Positions 33,982 through 43,237 are shown, counted from the stretch's first letter. The stretch is DNA of 64,000 bases from Peribacillus asahii (GCF_004006295.1 NZ_CP026095.1:4369501-4433500); one strand, 5' to 3'. A program made the numbers and translations. The notes: generated by a model not told the origin, from the letters alone.

Positions 33982-36204
33982 TTATTTTAATAATTGTAGT
34001 ACACCTTGAGGCATCTGATTCGCTTGCGCAAGCATTGCTTGAGCTGACTGAACAAGGATATTGTTCTTTGTATAAGTAGACATTTCTAATGCCATATCCA
34101 AATCACGAATACGAGATTCAGAAGCTGTGACGTTTTCGCTCATATATTTCAAGTTAGATACCGCATACTCTAAACGGTTTTGAACTGCCCCCATACGAGA
34201 ACGTTCAGAGGACACTCTTTGAATCGCATCATCAAGAACAGTAACAGCAGCGCCTGCTTTTTCATTACTTGAAATATCTAATGTATATTCTGTCGGCGTA
34301 TCCGTTGATCCATTATTAGACATTTTCTCTTTTGTATACCAAACCGTTACTTCCTGACCATTTGATAATGTAACCTTCTGCTCTCCACCTTTAATTGTGT
34401 CACTAATACCTAAAGTTTCTGCCTGCATATTTTTAACTTCAAGTGACACTGTTTGACCTTGGTTGGCTCCAATTTGTAATGTAACTAGATTATTGCCATT
34501 ATTTACTATTGGAGCAGTTGCTGATTCTTGACCAGTTTTTTGCTTTAATTGAATTTTTCCATCGACAACACTAGCTTCATATTTTGCATTTAATATCGCA
34601 TTACCATTAATCTTGTCTTTTAATTCATTCGCATCTTTCCATCCTGCCGAACCTGTTTCATCATAATCGAAAGTAACACTATCAATTATAATGTCCTGAG
34701 GATTAACTTGGAATTGATATACACCTTCGATTGCTGGTACTCCATCAGCACCACCATTTATCTTTGAGGAACCTGTGATTACTGCACTTGGAGTTCCTCC
34801 TACAGTCGCTGTAATTCCTGCAAACGAGCCGCCTTGCGCTGTAAATGCAGCCTCAATAGCAGCTTTAATATCTACAGTGGATGAGTAACCTCCATTTCCA
34901 TCTGTATTATCAAAATCACCATTGATAATAATCTTTTTATTAGCCGTATCAATACTTGCTGTTTCAGTTGTGCCATCCTCTACCGTTCCGAATTCAACTG
35001 TATAGCCATTTAATGTTGCTCCTGCTCCAGCAAAATCAAATGTTAAGCCTTCCGCTGTAACTTGACCTGGCTGAACTGCAGGTATTGCATTTGAACCACC
35101 AATAGCTGAAGAAGATGCTGCGGTTGTAGGAGCTGTCCCTCCCACTACGACCGCTATTCCAGTAAATGAATTATTCAATGCATTATTTACTTCAGTGTTA
35201 ATATCAGAAGCTAACGGTGCGTTACTAAAATCATAACTAATAGTAATCTTTTCAGTTCCTGTATTAATATTTGCTGTTGTAGTACCACTCACACCAGCAT
35301 CCACCAATTCAATTGTATAGTTACTTAAAGTTCCATTAGCACCAGAGAAATCAAATGTTAGTGTCCCCGCTGTAACCGTCGTCGGTTGAATAGCAGCTAC
35401 TTCATCTGCACCATCTCTTATAGCTAAAGAACCTTCGATTACTGCCCTTGGATCTCCCAAAACAGTTGCAGTGATTCCTGCAAATGAACCGCCTTGTGCG
35501 TTAAACACAGCCTCAATGGCAGCTTTTATATCAGCAGTGGATGAATAAGTTCCATTTCCATCTGTATTATCAAAGTCTCCATTTATAATAATCTTTTTAT
35601 TAGCCGTATCGATACTTGCAGTTTCACTTGTACCGTCCGCTATAGTTCCAAATTCAACTGTATAGCCATTTAACGTTGCTCCTGCTCCAGTAAAAGAGAA
35701 TGTTAATCCTTCCGCTGTCACCTGTCCTGGTTCAATAGAAGGTACTGATTGTGCTCCCGCCATTTTAGTTATAATTTCATTGGATAATGATCCATCCAAT
35801 AATTTCTTCGTATTAAATTCCGTTGTATTACTAATTCGATTGATTTCATTTGTCAGTTGATTAATTTCTTCTTGTATCGCTTTTCTATCTACATCTGTAT
35901 TAGAGTCATTACCTGCTTGAATCGCTAGTTCACGCATACGCTGTAAAATTTCATGAGTCGAAGATAAAGCACCTTCTGCAGTTTGAATAAAGGATATCCC
36001 GTCTAGCGCATTACGTTCAGCCATATCCAAACCTCGGATTTGTGAACGCATTTTTTCAGAAATCGCTAAGCCTGCTGCATCATCTGAGGCGCGGTTAATA
36101 CGTAATCCAGAAGAAAGCTTTTCAAGACTTTTTGCCGTAGTAGAGTTGTTTACTGATAAATTTCTGTAAGCATTTAATGCTGTAATATTATGATTAATCT
36201 TCAT
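33982..36204 (-). CDS. Large second flagellin (740 residues) with repeated D2/D3 insert
   Basis: The N-terminal 140 residues (MKINHNITALNAYRNLSV, AISEKMRSQIRGLDMAERN) and C-terminal 80 residues (RIRDLDMALEMSTYTKNNI, MLAQANQMPQGVLQLL) are flagellin D0/D1 regions. Between them is a long insert with three repeats of about 105-115 residues: ~154-265, ~271-375 and ~376-490. The first and third share a long near-identical stretch offset by exactly 220 residues, while the second is diverged. Such inserts form the outer surface of the filament. It is a second flagellin besides the 389-residue Hag at 51383. It follows its own FliS paralogue by 22 bases and both are served by a sigma-D promoter. Confidence 0.92.
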   Translation of the reverse strand: MKINHNITALNAYRNLSVNNSTTAKSLEKLSSGLRINRASDDAAGLAISEKMRSQIRGLDMAERNALDGISFIQTAEGALSSTHEILQRMRELAIQAGNDSNTDVDRKAIQEEINQLTNEINRISNTTEFNTKKLLDGSLSNEIITKMAGAQSVPSIEPGQVTAEGLTFSFTGAGATLNGYTVEFGTIADGTSETASIDTANKKIIINGDFDNTDGNGTYSSTADIKAAIEAVFNAQGGSFAGITATVLGDPRAVIEGSLAIRDGADEVAAIQPTTVTAGTLTFDFSGANGTLSNYTIELVDAGVSGTTTANINTGTEKITISYDFSNAPLASDINTEVNNALNNSFTGIAVVVGGTAPTTAASSSAIGGSNAIPAVQPGQVTAEGLTFDFAGAGATLNGYTVEFGTVEDGTTETASIDTANKKIIINGDFDNTDGNGGYSSTVDIKAAIEAAFTAQGGSFAGITATVGGTPSAVITGSSKINGGADGVPAIEGVYQFQVNPQDIIIDSVTFDYDETGSAGWKDANELKDKINGNAILNAKYEASVVDGKIQLKQKTGQESATAPIVNNGNNLVTLQIGANQGQTVSLEVKNMQAETLGISDTIKGGEQKVTLSNGQEVTVWYTKEKMSNNGSTDTPTEYTLDISSNEKAGAAVTVLDDAIQRVSSERSRMGAVQNRLEYAVSNLKYMSENVTASESRIRDLDMALEMSTYTKNNILVQSAQAMLAQANQMPQGVLQLLK

Positions 36205-36226
36205 GTATTTATCTCCTCTATATAAC

Positions 36227-36649
36227 TTATTGATTTATTCTCATAACGCTAGATTCATACGCTGCAACTTTTCGATTTATTTTTTGCGTTGGATTTGGAG
36301 TCTTTTTCAATGCGATATTCCAAGCACTTGCTATTTCTCCAACAATTTTGAGCACGCCTTGAATTTTTTCCGCATCTTTTTTTAGGTTGGCTTCGACTAA
36401 TTCATCCGCCATAAAGTTATATAGCCTATCTAATTGTTCAGCAATCGGACCTGCTTCATACTTTAAACCAACACCTAATCTATGGAGAATATCATTTGCT
36501 TTTTGTAATTTTTTGTTCGACTCTATATAGTCTTTCTTTTCAATTAACGTAATAGCTTGTTCTAGGTTTTCGATTAAACCTTCATACAAAAACGCTGTTA
36601 GTTCTTGTGGTGTTTTTTGATAAATCATCTCTTCCGAAAGAAATTCCAC
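36227..36649 (-). CDS. FliS paralogue, probable dedicated chaperone of the large flagellin
   Basis: A 140-residue helical protein with the FliS pattern YQKTPQELTAFLYEGLIENL and the later LYNFMADELVEANLKKD, aligning with QKTASPGELTLMLYNG and YLHRQLVEANIKSD-type regions of FliS. It is clearly distinct from the canonical FliS at 31047. The gene is directly upstream of the 740-residue flagellin with 22 bases between, so I infer that it escorts this flagellin specifically. A sigma-D promoter lies 36 bases upstream. Confidence 0.82.
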   Translation of the reverse strand: MEFLSEEMIYQKTPQELTAFLYEGLIENLEQAITLIEKKDYIESNKKLQKANDILHRLGVGLKYEAGPIAEQLDRLYNFMADELVEANLKKDAEKIQGVLKIVGEIASAWNIALKKTPNPTQKINRKVAAYESSVMRINQ

Positions 36650-36684
36650 TTTTGTATCTCCACCTTTTAACTTAGCTACTATAA

Positions 36685-36711
36685 TTATCGGTAAAAGCTA
36701 TCTAACTTTTA
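36685..36711 (-). promoter_or_regulatory. Sigma-D promoter of the fliS2-large flagellin unit
   Basis: Minus strand TAAA (36711-36708), 15-base spacer, ACCGATAA (36692-36685): a near-perfect match to TAAA-N15-GCCGATAA. It overlaps the end of the YlqH-like gene. Confidence 0.8.
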
Positions 36712-37008
36712 ATAACTTTGATCGAGTTCTTCCAATAATATTAAAATCTCGGCCATCACCGCATATAATTGCGGCGGAATTGACTCCCCAAGATCAATGT
36801 TTAGTAAAGCACTCACTAACGATTCATCTTCTTGCATTTGAATATTATTTTGCTTCGCCAACTCCATAATTTTTTGAGCTACTTGACCAGAACCGTGAGC
36901 CACGACCGTCGGCACCGCTCCTTTGCTGTCATCATATCGAATAACAGCCGCGGTCGGTCCACTCACTCTTTTTTTATTTTTTTGGTTAACATATAATGAA
37001 TTCCTCAT
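36709..37008 (-). CDS. YlqH-like protein, homologue of the FlhB cytoplasmic domain
   Basis: A 99-residue soluble protein resembling the C-terminal domain of FlhB without its membrane part. AAVIRYDDSKGAVPTVVAHG, then AQKIMELAKQNNIQM and ALLNIDLGESIPPQLYAVMA follow the FlhB-CC pattern; in FlhB the segment before this carries the autocleaved NPTH site, which is absent here. In B. subtilis YlqH is encoded next to YlqG. Its ATG overlaps the upstream stop (ATGA), so it is translationally coupled to the giant YlqG/FliK-like gene. I infer that the two act together, as FliK and FlhB do. Confidence 0.78.
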   Translation of the reverse strand: MRNSLYVNQKNKKRVSGPTAAVIRYDDSKGAVPTVVAHGSGQVAQKIMELAKQNNIQMQEDESLVSALLNIDLGESIPPQLYAVMAEILILLEELDQSY

Positions 37009-40000
37009 ATTGAAAAATCATACCCTTTCTCCGTAAAAGTCGGAGCTAATTGTGCTTTCTCCGTAACGCGTTCTTCTGTTGACGCACTTGCCTTTGGTTC
37101 GTTGAGAGGCTTCACGTTCATCGTCTGTAACTGATATCCAATTTCACGGAAGCGCTCCTGCGTTACTTCTGTAAAGCCCTCCAGCTTCTCCGATAACTGT
37201 TCCTTATTGCTACGGAACGTCAGACTTACATTTTTCTCAGAAGAAGACAGAAGAACTCCGATATCGCCTAAACGCTTCGTTTCTAGCACAAAATAAATGC
37301 TGCAGTTCTCCCAATCTACCTTTTCGCCATCCTTTCGTGAATTGACATATATTTTGATGTTTTCTACTTGTTTCTCCATCATATATGGCAGCTGGAAAAA
37401 TAGATTTTGCATACCTGAAGAGTCTTGCTTATTCAAAAGCTGTTGACCGGTAATATTATTCACAGTTTGCTCTACCTGCTGCATAAGCTGTGGCTTCATC
37501 TCTTCATTTTTCATCATTTTCATTAATGCCGCTTTTACATTTTCTGTTTGCTGAGGGTCAGCTGGTGTTCCATTTTTAGAAACGAGTGAAAAACCAGCAT
37601 CATGTTCATGCGTTAAGCCGATTTTTCGAATCGTGTCATACATTTGGCGTGCTGAAGGCTCATTATTTGTAAAAGGCTGCACCGCTTGTTCAACTGTGCT
37701 AGCCATTTGACGCGCTGAAGAAAAGTTTTCTAAACCAAGCTTGTCTAAAACAAAATGCTTCACCTTTACATCAGAAGGCTTGAAGACAATGTTTTCGATA
37801 TTTGCCTTTACTTCTTTCACAATTTTATTCGCCTCGCTAACTTCACCTTTAGCTAGTAATTTTTTTGCTTCCGCCAACTGAGAGCTTGCGGCAAGCATTT
37901 TCTTTTCTGTCGACATATCTGTGTAAAGCAAATAGTCTCCCTTTAAAATCGCGTTATCGAGTTTATGAATCGTGGACTCTAAAATTTGCTTCACATTGGC
38001 TTGTGGTAAAATATTCCGATTTTCAAGCATCTTTGAAATATTATCTAGATTTCTTGTAATCTCACGTTTCAACGTTTTAAAATCAATCGCCATTTGTGAC
38101 AGCTTCTTTGTAATTTCAGTCACCATGACATTTTGCGAATCTAATTTTAACGTTTGAACCGCTTCGTTAATCGCATATTGTTCCGCTTGCGATAATGTAT
38201 TCTCTTGAGAAGCAGGTTGCTGAATGCCAAGATTCTGTTCGACTTTCGAAAGAGCATTTGAAAGCTCTCGTCTTGCTGCTAATTCACGCCCATTTTCTTG
38301 AAGCTGTTGCGCTTTGTCATGTGCCTGTTTCAGTTCATTCAATTCTTCATTTGCACCCTGTTCAGCGAGCAATGCTGCCGTTTTATCAAGCACTTTGGCT
38401 AATGACGGATCTTTTTGTACATCTTTTACTAGGTTTCGTATTGTTTCAGCTACATTTGGTTCCTTAGAAACCATAGGCGAGTTTTGCTGTTCTGGAACTG
38501 CCCTATTTGCAGTTGTAGAAGTCTCTTCAGCCTCTCCTAAAGATTGCAACAACTGATTCAGATGACCGTTTAACTGAATTTTCGCTTGAGCGTCTCGACC
38601 AATCGATTGAAGTTTCGTTGCTTCCTGAACTGCTTGTTCAAGCTTCTGAATCACTTGCATTGGCATTCCTGGTGTTTTTATGGCTTCTTTCGTTTGTTCA
38701 ATCGCTTTAAAGATATTCGGCTCTTGCGTAATTCTGTCTTTTAATTGATCTAGAGTTGGCTTTGGTGATTCTTCGGCTTGTAAGTTTTGCTCGAGTTGAT
38801 TTAACGCTTGTGTTAACTGCGCTTTCACTTGGACGCTTTGGCCTGTTTGCGCGAGGCGTGTGGCTTCTTGCATGACTTTATCTAGCTTTTCAACCGCTTT
38901 TACTGACAGATTCGCTGTTTTTGCCACTTCTTTTACTTGCTCTAGTGCTCGAGCTATATTCGGTTCTTGCGCGATTTTTTCTTTCACCTGACGAATCGCT
39001 TCGCTTGGTTTTGTTTCGGCTATTTGTAGCTCTTGTTCCAGTTGATTTAAAGCTTGCGTTAACTGAGCTTTCGCTTGGACGCTTTGGCCGGTTTGGGCTA
39101 GGCTTGTGATTTCCTGTATCACTTTGTTCAGTTTTTCCACCGCCTGTGCTGGCAGGCTTACATTTCTCGCGACTTCTTTTACTTGTTCTAACGCTCTGGC
39201 TATATTCGGTTCCTGCATGACTTTTTCTTTTACTTGGCGAATTACTTCGCTTGGGTTTGTCTCTTTCTCTTCTATTTGAAGATCCTGTTCCAATTGGGTA
39301 AGAGACTGCGTTAACTGCGCTTTCGCTTGAACGCTTTGACCTGTTTGAGCGAGGCTTGTCACTTCCTGCATCACTTTATCTAGCTTTTCTATCGCCTTTG
39401 TTGGCAGGTTCGCACTTTTCACAACTTCTTTTACTTGTTCCAGTACCCTAGCTACATTCGGTTCTTGTGCTACTTTTTCTTTTACCTGACGGATTGCTTC
39501 GCTTGGTGTTGTTTTGGCCACTTGCAACTCTTGTTCTAATTGCGATAAGGCTTGTGTTAACTGCGCTTTCGCTTGGACACTTTGACCTGTTTGCGCGAGC
39601 CGGCTCGCTTCTTGCATCACTTTGTCTAGCCGCTCTACTACTTTTGCTGGTAAATTCATAGTTTTCACCAGTTCTTTTACTTGTTCGAGTGCTCGGGCCA
39701 CATTCGGCTCTTGCGCTACTTTTTCTTTTACCTGACGGACTGCTTCGCTTGTTTTTATTTCAGCTACTTCTAGGTCTTGTTCAATCTGTACTAAAGCCTG
39801 CATTAACTGCGCTTTCGCTTGAACATTTTGACCCGTTTGGGCTAAGCGTGTCACTTCCTGTATTACTTTATCTAGCTTTTCTATCACTTGTTCTGGTAGG
39901 TTTACCGCCTTCACTACTTCTTTTACTTGTTCTAGCGCTCTAGCTATATTCGATTCTTGCGCTACTTTTTCTTTTACTTGACGAATTACTTCGCTTGGCT

Positions 40001-42323
40001 TCATTTCTTCCACTTGAAGTTCTTGTTCCAATTGTTTAAGAGATTGCGTTAATTGGACTTTAGCTTGGACGGTTTGGCCCGTTTGTGCAAGGCGCGTTAC
40101 TTCCTGCATTACTTTGCCCAACTTTTCTATCGCCTGTGTTGGCAGGTTCGCACTTTTCGCTACTTCTTTTACTTGTTCCAACGATCTGGCTATATTTGGT
40201 TCTTGCGTGACTTTTTCTTTTACTTGGCGAATTACTTCGCTTGGTTTTGTTTCAGCTACTTCTAGGTCTTGTTCTATCTGTACTAAAGCCTGCATTAACT
40301 GCGCTTTCGCTTGAACATTTTGACCTGTTTGGGCAAGGCGTGTCACTTCCTGCATCACTTTATCTAGCTTTTCTACCACTTTTACTGGCAGATTCGGAAT
40401 TTTCGCTACTTCTTTTACTTGTTCAAGCGCTCTGGCTACATTCGGATCTTGAGCGACCGTTTCTTTGACTTGCCGAATTACTTCGCTCGGTTTTATTTCA
40501 ACTACTTGTAAGTCTTGTTCCAGCTGTGACAATGTCTGTGTTAACTGCATTTTCGCTTGGGTGCTTTGGCCGTTTTGCACAAGACGACTCGCTTCCTGCA
40601 TTACTTTATCTAGCTTTTCCACTGCTTTCGATAGCAGATTTGGAGTTTTCACTACTTCTCTTACTTGTTCCAGAGCCCTGGCCACATTCGGCTCTTGCGC
40701 TACTTTCTCTTTCACCTGGCGAATCACTTCGCCTGGCTTCGTTTCCTCTACTCGTAGCTCTTGCTCCAGTTGACTTAAAGACTGCGTTAACTGCACCTTT
40801 GCTTGAACACTTTGACCTGTTTGAGCAAGGCGTGTGACTTCCTGCATCACTTTATCCAGCTTTTCCACTGCTTTCGCTGGCAGATTCGCCGTCTTAGCTA
40901 CTTCCCTTACTTGTTCTAGCGCTCTGGCTACATTCGGCTCTTGCGCTACTTTCTCTTTTACCTGGCGAATCACTTCGCTCGGTTTCGGTTCCTCTACTCG
41001 TAGCTCTTGCTCCAGTTGACTTAAAGACTGCGTTAACTGCGCTTTCGCTTGAACACTTTGACCTGTTTGCGCAATCCGCGTCACTTCCTGCATCACTTTG
41101 TCTAACTTTTCAATTGCCTTTGTTGGCAGGTTCACACTTTTGGCTACTTCTTTTACTTGTTCCAGCGCTCTGGCTACATTCGGCTCTTGTGCGACTTTTT
41201 CTTTTACCTGGCGAATTGCTTCGCTTGGCTTCACTTCTTCTATTTGTAGCTCTTGCTCCAGTTGACTTAAAGACTGCACTAACTGCGCTTTCGCTTGAAC
41301 GCTTCGACCTGCTTGAGCGAGACCCGTGACTTCCTGCATTACTTTATCCAGCTTTTCCACTGCTTTCTCTGACAGATTCACCGTCTTAGCTACTTCTCTT
41401 ACTTGTTCTAGTGCTCTGGCTACATTCGATTCTTGCGCTACTTTTTCTTTTACCTGATGAATCGCTTTGCTAGCACTTTTAGGAGTCGGTATCTCCTTAG
41501 CTGTATTCGTCTTCGTAGCATTCACTTGCTTCTCGACTGCTACTAAATGTTGAATCAACTGCACTTTCGCCTGAACGGTTTGTCCTGCTTGTGAGAGTTT
41601 CTTCGCTTCTGAAACGCTTTGTTCTAATTTCTTTTTGCTCGCTTCATTCAAATTCGTATTTTTTAAAAAATCTTCTACCATTTGGATAGATTTTGCTACA
41701 TTCGGTTCTCGTTGTGCTTCTGTTCGCACTGTCGCCATACTTTTAGCTGGCATAGAAGTATTTCTCGATTGAAGTTGTACACCTAATTCATCTAACACTG
41801 ACATTAACGATGCTGATAATGGGTTACCATTTAACGCTTCATGTACCGCTTTAATTGTATGATTTGTAACGTCAATTTGCTTTTGCGCCATTGCCCGTAA
41901 TGTTTCTGCTTTTTGTTCAGTTGTTCCTGATCCTTTAGCGATAAACTCCTTCATCACATTCATTTGATCTTTTGTCAAGGACATTCCACCCGATGAAAAA
42001 GCTTTCACAATCTCATTTAATTCGGAATCCGTACTCTGCGACATACTAGCCAGAGCAGCAGATGTACTAGGAGCTTTATCAGACAACTTAACTGTATAGT
42101 TTCCTTCCGCTGTTTTTCCTGTAATTTCAACAAATACTTGATCCTGCTTCGGAACATTGCCTTCAAACTGAACTTTTGTGGTCGTTCCCCTCATCGAAAC
42201 AACCGCCTCTTGATTACTCACTCGTTCCTTCACAGATACTTGAAGCAAATCCCCAACATTCGGCTGTGAAGAAGGAGCTGCTGTTTGTGAAATTGATCTA
42301 TAGTTATTTTGAATAATTTGCAT
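37005..42323 (-). CDS. Giant FliK/YlqG-like protein with twelve 82-residue repeats
   Basis: A 1772-residue protein. The N-terminal ~85 residues look like a small beta-rich domain (VGDLLQVSVKERV ... VFVEITGKTAEG). Residues ~283-1267 hold twelve tandem repeats of 82 residues (one of 84), each like KPSEVIRQVKEKVAQEPNVA, RALEQVKEVAK, LDKVMQEVTRLAQTGQSVQA; weaker copies flank them (about 205-270 and 1290-1370). They are predicted purely helical. The C-terminus (about 1640-1750, IYFVLETKRLGDIGVLLSSS, VSLTFRSNKEQLSEKLEGF) resembles the FliK hook-length control C-domain and B. subtilis YlqG (~512 residues). A coupled FlhB-C-like gene follows. Function is inferred; no signal peptide is seen. Confidence 0.82.
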   Translation of the reverse strand: MQIIQNNYRSISQTAAPSSQPNVGDLLQVSVKERVSNQEAVVSMRGTTTKVQFEGNVPKQDQVFVEITGKTAEGNYTVKLSDKAPSTSAALASMSQSTDSELNEIVKAFSSGGMSLTKDQMNVMKEFIAKGSGTTEQKAETLRAMAQKQIDVTNHTIKAVHEALNGNPLSASLMSVLDELGVQLQSRNTSMPAKSMATVRTEAQREPNVAKSIQMVEDFLKNTNLNEASKKKLEQSVSEAKKLSQAGQTVQAKVQLIQHLVAVEKQVNATKTNTAKEIPTPKSASKAIHQVKEKVAQESNVARALEQVREVAKTVNLSEKAVEKLDKVMQEVTGLAQAGRSVQAKAQLVQSLSQLEQELQIEEVKPSEAIRQVKEKVAQEPNVARALEQVKEVAKSVNLPTKAIEKLDKVMQEVTRIAQTGQSVQAKAQLTQSLSQLEQELRVEEPKPSEVIRQVKEKVAQEPNVARALEQVREVAKTANLPAKAVEKLDKVMQEVTRLAQTGQSVQAKVQLTQSLSQLEQELRVEETKPGEVIRQVKEKVAQEPNVARALEQVREVVKTPNLLSKAVEKLDKVMQEASRLVQNGQSTQAKMQLTQTLSQLEQDLQVVEIKPSEVIRQVKETVAQDPNVARALEQVKEVAKIPNLPVKVVEKLDKVMQEVTRLAQTGQNVQAKAQLMQALVQIEQDLEVAETKPSEVIRQVKEKVTQEPNIARSLEQVKEVAKSANLPTQAIEKLGKVMQEVTRLAQTGQTVQAKVQLTQSLKQLEQELQVEEMKPSEVIRQVKEKVAQESNIARALEQVKEVVKAVNLPEQVIEKLDKVIQEVTRLAQTGQNVQAKAQLMQALVQIEQDLEVAEIKTSEAVRQVKEKVAQEPNVARALEQVKELVKTMNLPAKVVERLDKVMQEASRLAQTGQSVQAKAQLTQALSQLEQELQVAKTTPSEAIRQVKEKVAQEPNVARVLEQVKEVVKSANLPTKAIEKLDKVMQEVTSLAQTGQSVQAKAQLTQSLTQLEQDLQIEEKETNPSEVIRQVKEKVMQEPNIARALEQVKEVARNVSLPAQAVEKLNKVIQEITSLAQTGQSVQAKAQLTQALNQLEQELQIAETKPSEAIRQVKEKIAQEPNIARALEQVKEVAKTANLSVKAVEKLDKVMQEATRLAQTGQSVQVKAQLTQALNQLEQNLQAEESPKPTLDQLKDRITQEPNIFKAIEQTKEAIKTPGMPMQVIQKLEQAVQEATKLQSIGRDAQAKIQLNGHLNQLLQSLGEAEETSTTANRAVPEQQNSPMVSKEPNVAETIRNLVKDVQKDPSLAKVLDKTAALLAEQGANEELNELKQAHDKAQQLQENGRELAARRELSNALSKVEQNLGIQQPASQENTLSQAEQYAINEAVQTLKLDSQNVMVTEITKKLSQMAIDFKTLKREITRNLDNISKMLENRNILPQANVKQILESTIHKLDNAILKGDYLLYTDMSTEKKMLAASSQLAEAKKLLAKGEVSEANKIVKEVKANIENIVFKPSDVKVKHFVLDKLGLENFSSARQMASTVEQAVQPFTNNEPSARQMYDTIRKIGLTHEHDAGFSLVSKNGTPADPQQTENVKAALMKMMKNEEMKPQLMQQVEQTVNNITGQQLLNKQDSSGMQNLFFQLPYMMEKQVENIKIYVNSRKDGEKVDWENCSIYFVLETKRLGDIGVLLSSSEKNVSLTFRSNKEQLSEKLEGFTEVTQERFREIGYQLQTMNVKPLNEPKASASTEERVTEKAQLAPTFTEKGYDFSI
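38523..41477 (-). repeat. 246-bp tandem repeat array inside the giant FliK-like gene
   Basis: Twelve in-frame units of about 246 bp (82 codons) encode the helical repeats. Neighbouring units are highly similar in DNA as well, so the array is likely to gain and lose copies, always in steps that keep the frame. Confidence 0.9.
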
Positions 42324-42358
42324 TCAAGTTACACCCCGTTCTAATTAACCTACCTTTT

Positions 42359-42384
42359 GTATCGGTTAGAAACGAAGGATTTTC
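42359..42384 (-). promoter_or_regulatory. Weak sigma-D-like promoter upstream of the FliK-like gene
   Basis: Minus strand GAAA (42384-42381), 14-base spacer, ACCGATAC (42366-42359), 36 bases upstream of the start codon. Both boxes deviate from consensus, so this is tentative. Confidence 0.4.
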
Positions 42385-42431
42385 ATCGGTAATTTGAAGG
42401 AGAATATAGGAAAACTTTCACAAAAACAAAG

Positions 42432-42473
42432 AAAAACCATAAACCCTAAACAACACATAGGATTTATGGTTTT
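42432..42473 (-). terminator. Terminator downstream of the pRiA4b-like pseudogene
   Basis: AACCATAAATCCTA / TAGGGTTTATGGTT stem on the minus strand followed by TTTC; it isolates the FliK-like gene from upstream transcription. Confidence 0.7.
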
Positions 42474-42482
42474 CCCACAAAG

Positions 42483-42522
42483 TTATATACAGAATATCCA
42501 CAATTCAAAAAGTCACTGTGAC
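42483..42522. repeat. Second copy of the DnaA-box-like/GTCACTGTGAC cassette
   Basis: TTATATACA (42483) and ATATCCACA (42494) are followed by CAAAAAGTCACTGTGAC. 27 of 30 bases at 42493-42522 equal 29819-29848. Here the T run of the hairpin is missing and the palindrome GTCACTGTGAC overlaps the end of the pseudogene. Confidence 0.55.
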
Positions 42523-43173
42523 ATAATCTTCTTCAACTTCAACATACTTTCCATCACTTTATTAATTTGAGGTATATTTAATTCTCGGTATCTTTGGCTT
42601 GTACCCCATTCACACATCCGCTCATGTTCAGGATGTAAGGGATTATTCCATGCTTCTAGAAACTCTTCATAACCTCTTGAGCCTCCGACATCTTCTGAAG
42701 GACAAGCTCCTTCTTCTTCGAGCAGCGTCGGGTGCCCGAATGAATAATCTTCTATTACTTTCTCCACCTTTATCAAATGCTCCAAATTATCACCATAATT
42801 ATAGAGATAGAGAAACTCAGGATACGTTTCCAAATATTTAGGTAAACGCGTCGCCCTCGCCTTTCGCATTTCGATTCTCATAATTCGTTCTATACAAGAA
42901 ACATCACCTTCTTCTACAGGAGGATCCAATAAATATTGCCGCTGCATAAAAAGATGCTCTTCATATGTTTCACCAAAACCAATAATCTGCAACTTACACT
43001 CCCTATAGACATAATCAATTTCAAACTCATAAAGATGATAATCCTGCCAAGCCCATCGCGAATTGAATCGTATCATGAAGGCGTTTGAAATGCGTTTCTG
43101 CCGGGATTATGACTCTTCTCCAAACTGCCGGCTCCACGTGATTTAATGTAATCAGTAATTGATAGGCTTTCAT
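42513..43173 (-). pseudogene. pRiA4b ORF-3-like gene with a one-base frameshift
   Basis: From an ATG at 43173 the frame encodes MKAYQLLITLNHVEPAVWRR ... LHDTIQFAMG, the N-terminus of the plasmid pRiA4b ORF-3-like family. One extra T (minus strand, 43049/43050) then shifts the frame, and the other frame continues WQDYHLYEFEID ... EDVGGSRGYEEFLEAWNNP ... MCEWG to a stop at 42513. Removing one base restores the family's FAMGWQDYHLHQF-type sequence. The downstream frame alone would give 187 residues starting at 43076 but lacks the first domain half. The family is often associated with mobile DNA; function unknown. Confidence 0.82.
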
Positions 43174-43237
43174 ATTCGTTCATCCTCATTTAAAAGAATA
43201 AAGAACAGCCTCTTCTGGATACTTTACAAAACTACTT

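Noticed and set aside
38195..41329. Many plus-strand open frames opposite the FliK-like repeats
   Set aside because: They recur with the 246-bp period, are Leu-rich antisense shadows of the repeat coding sequence and lack ribosome binding sites.
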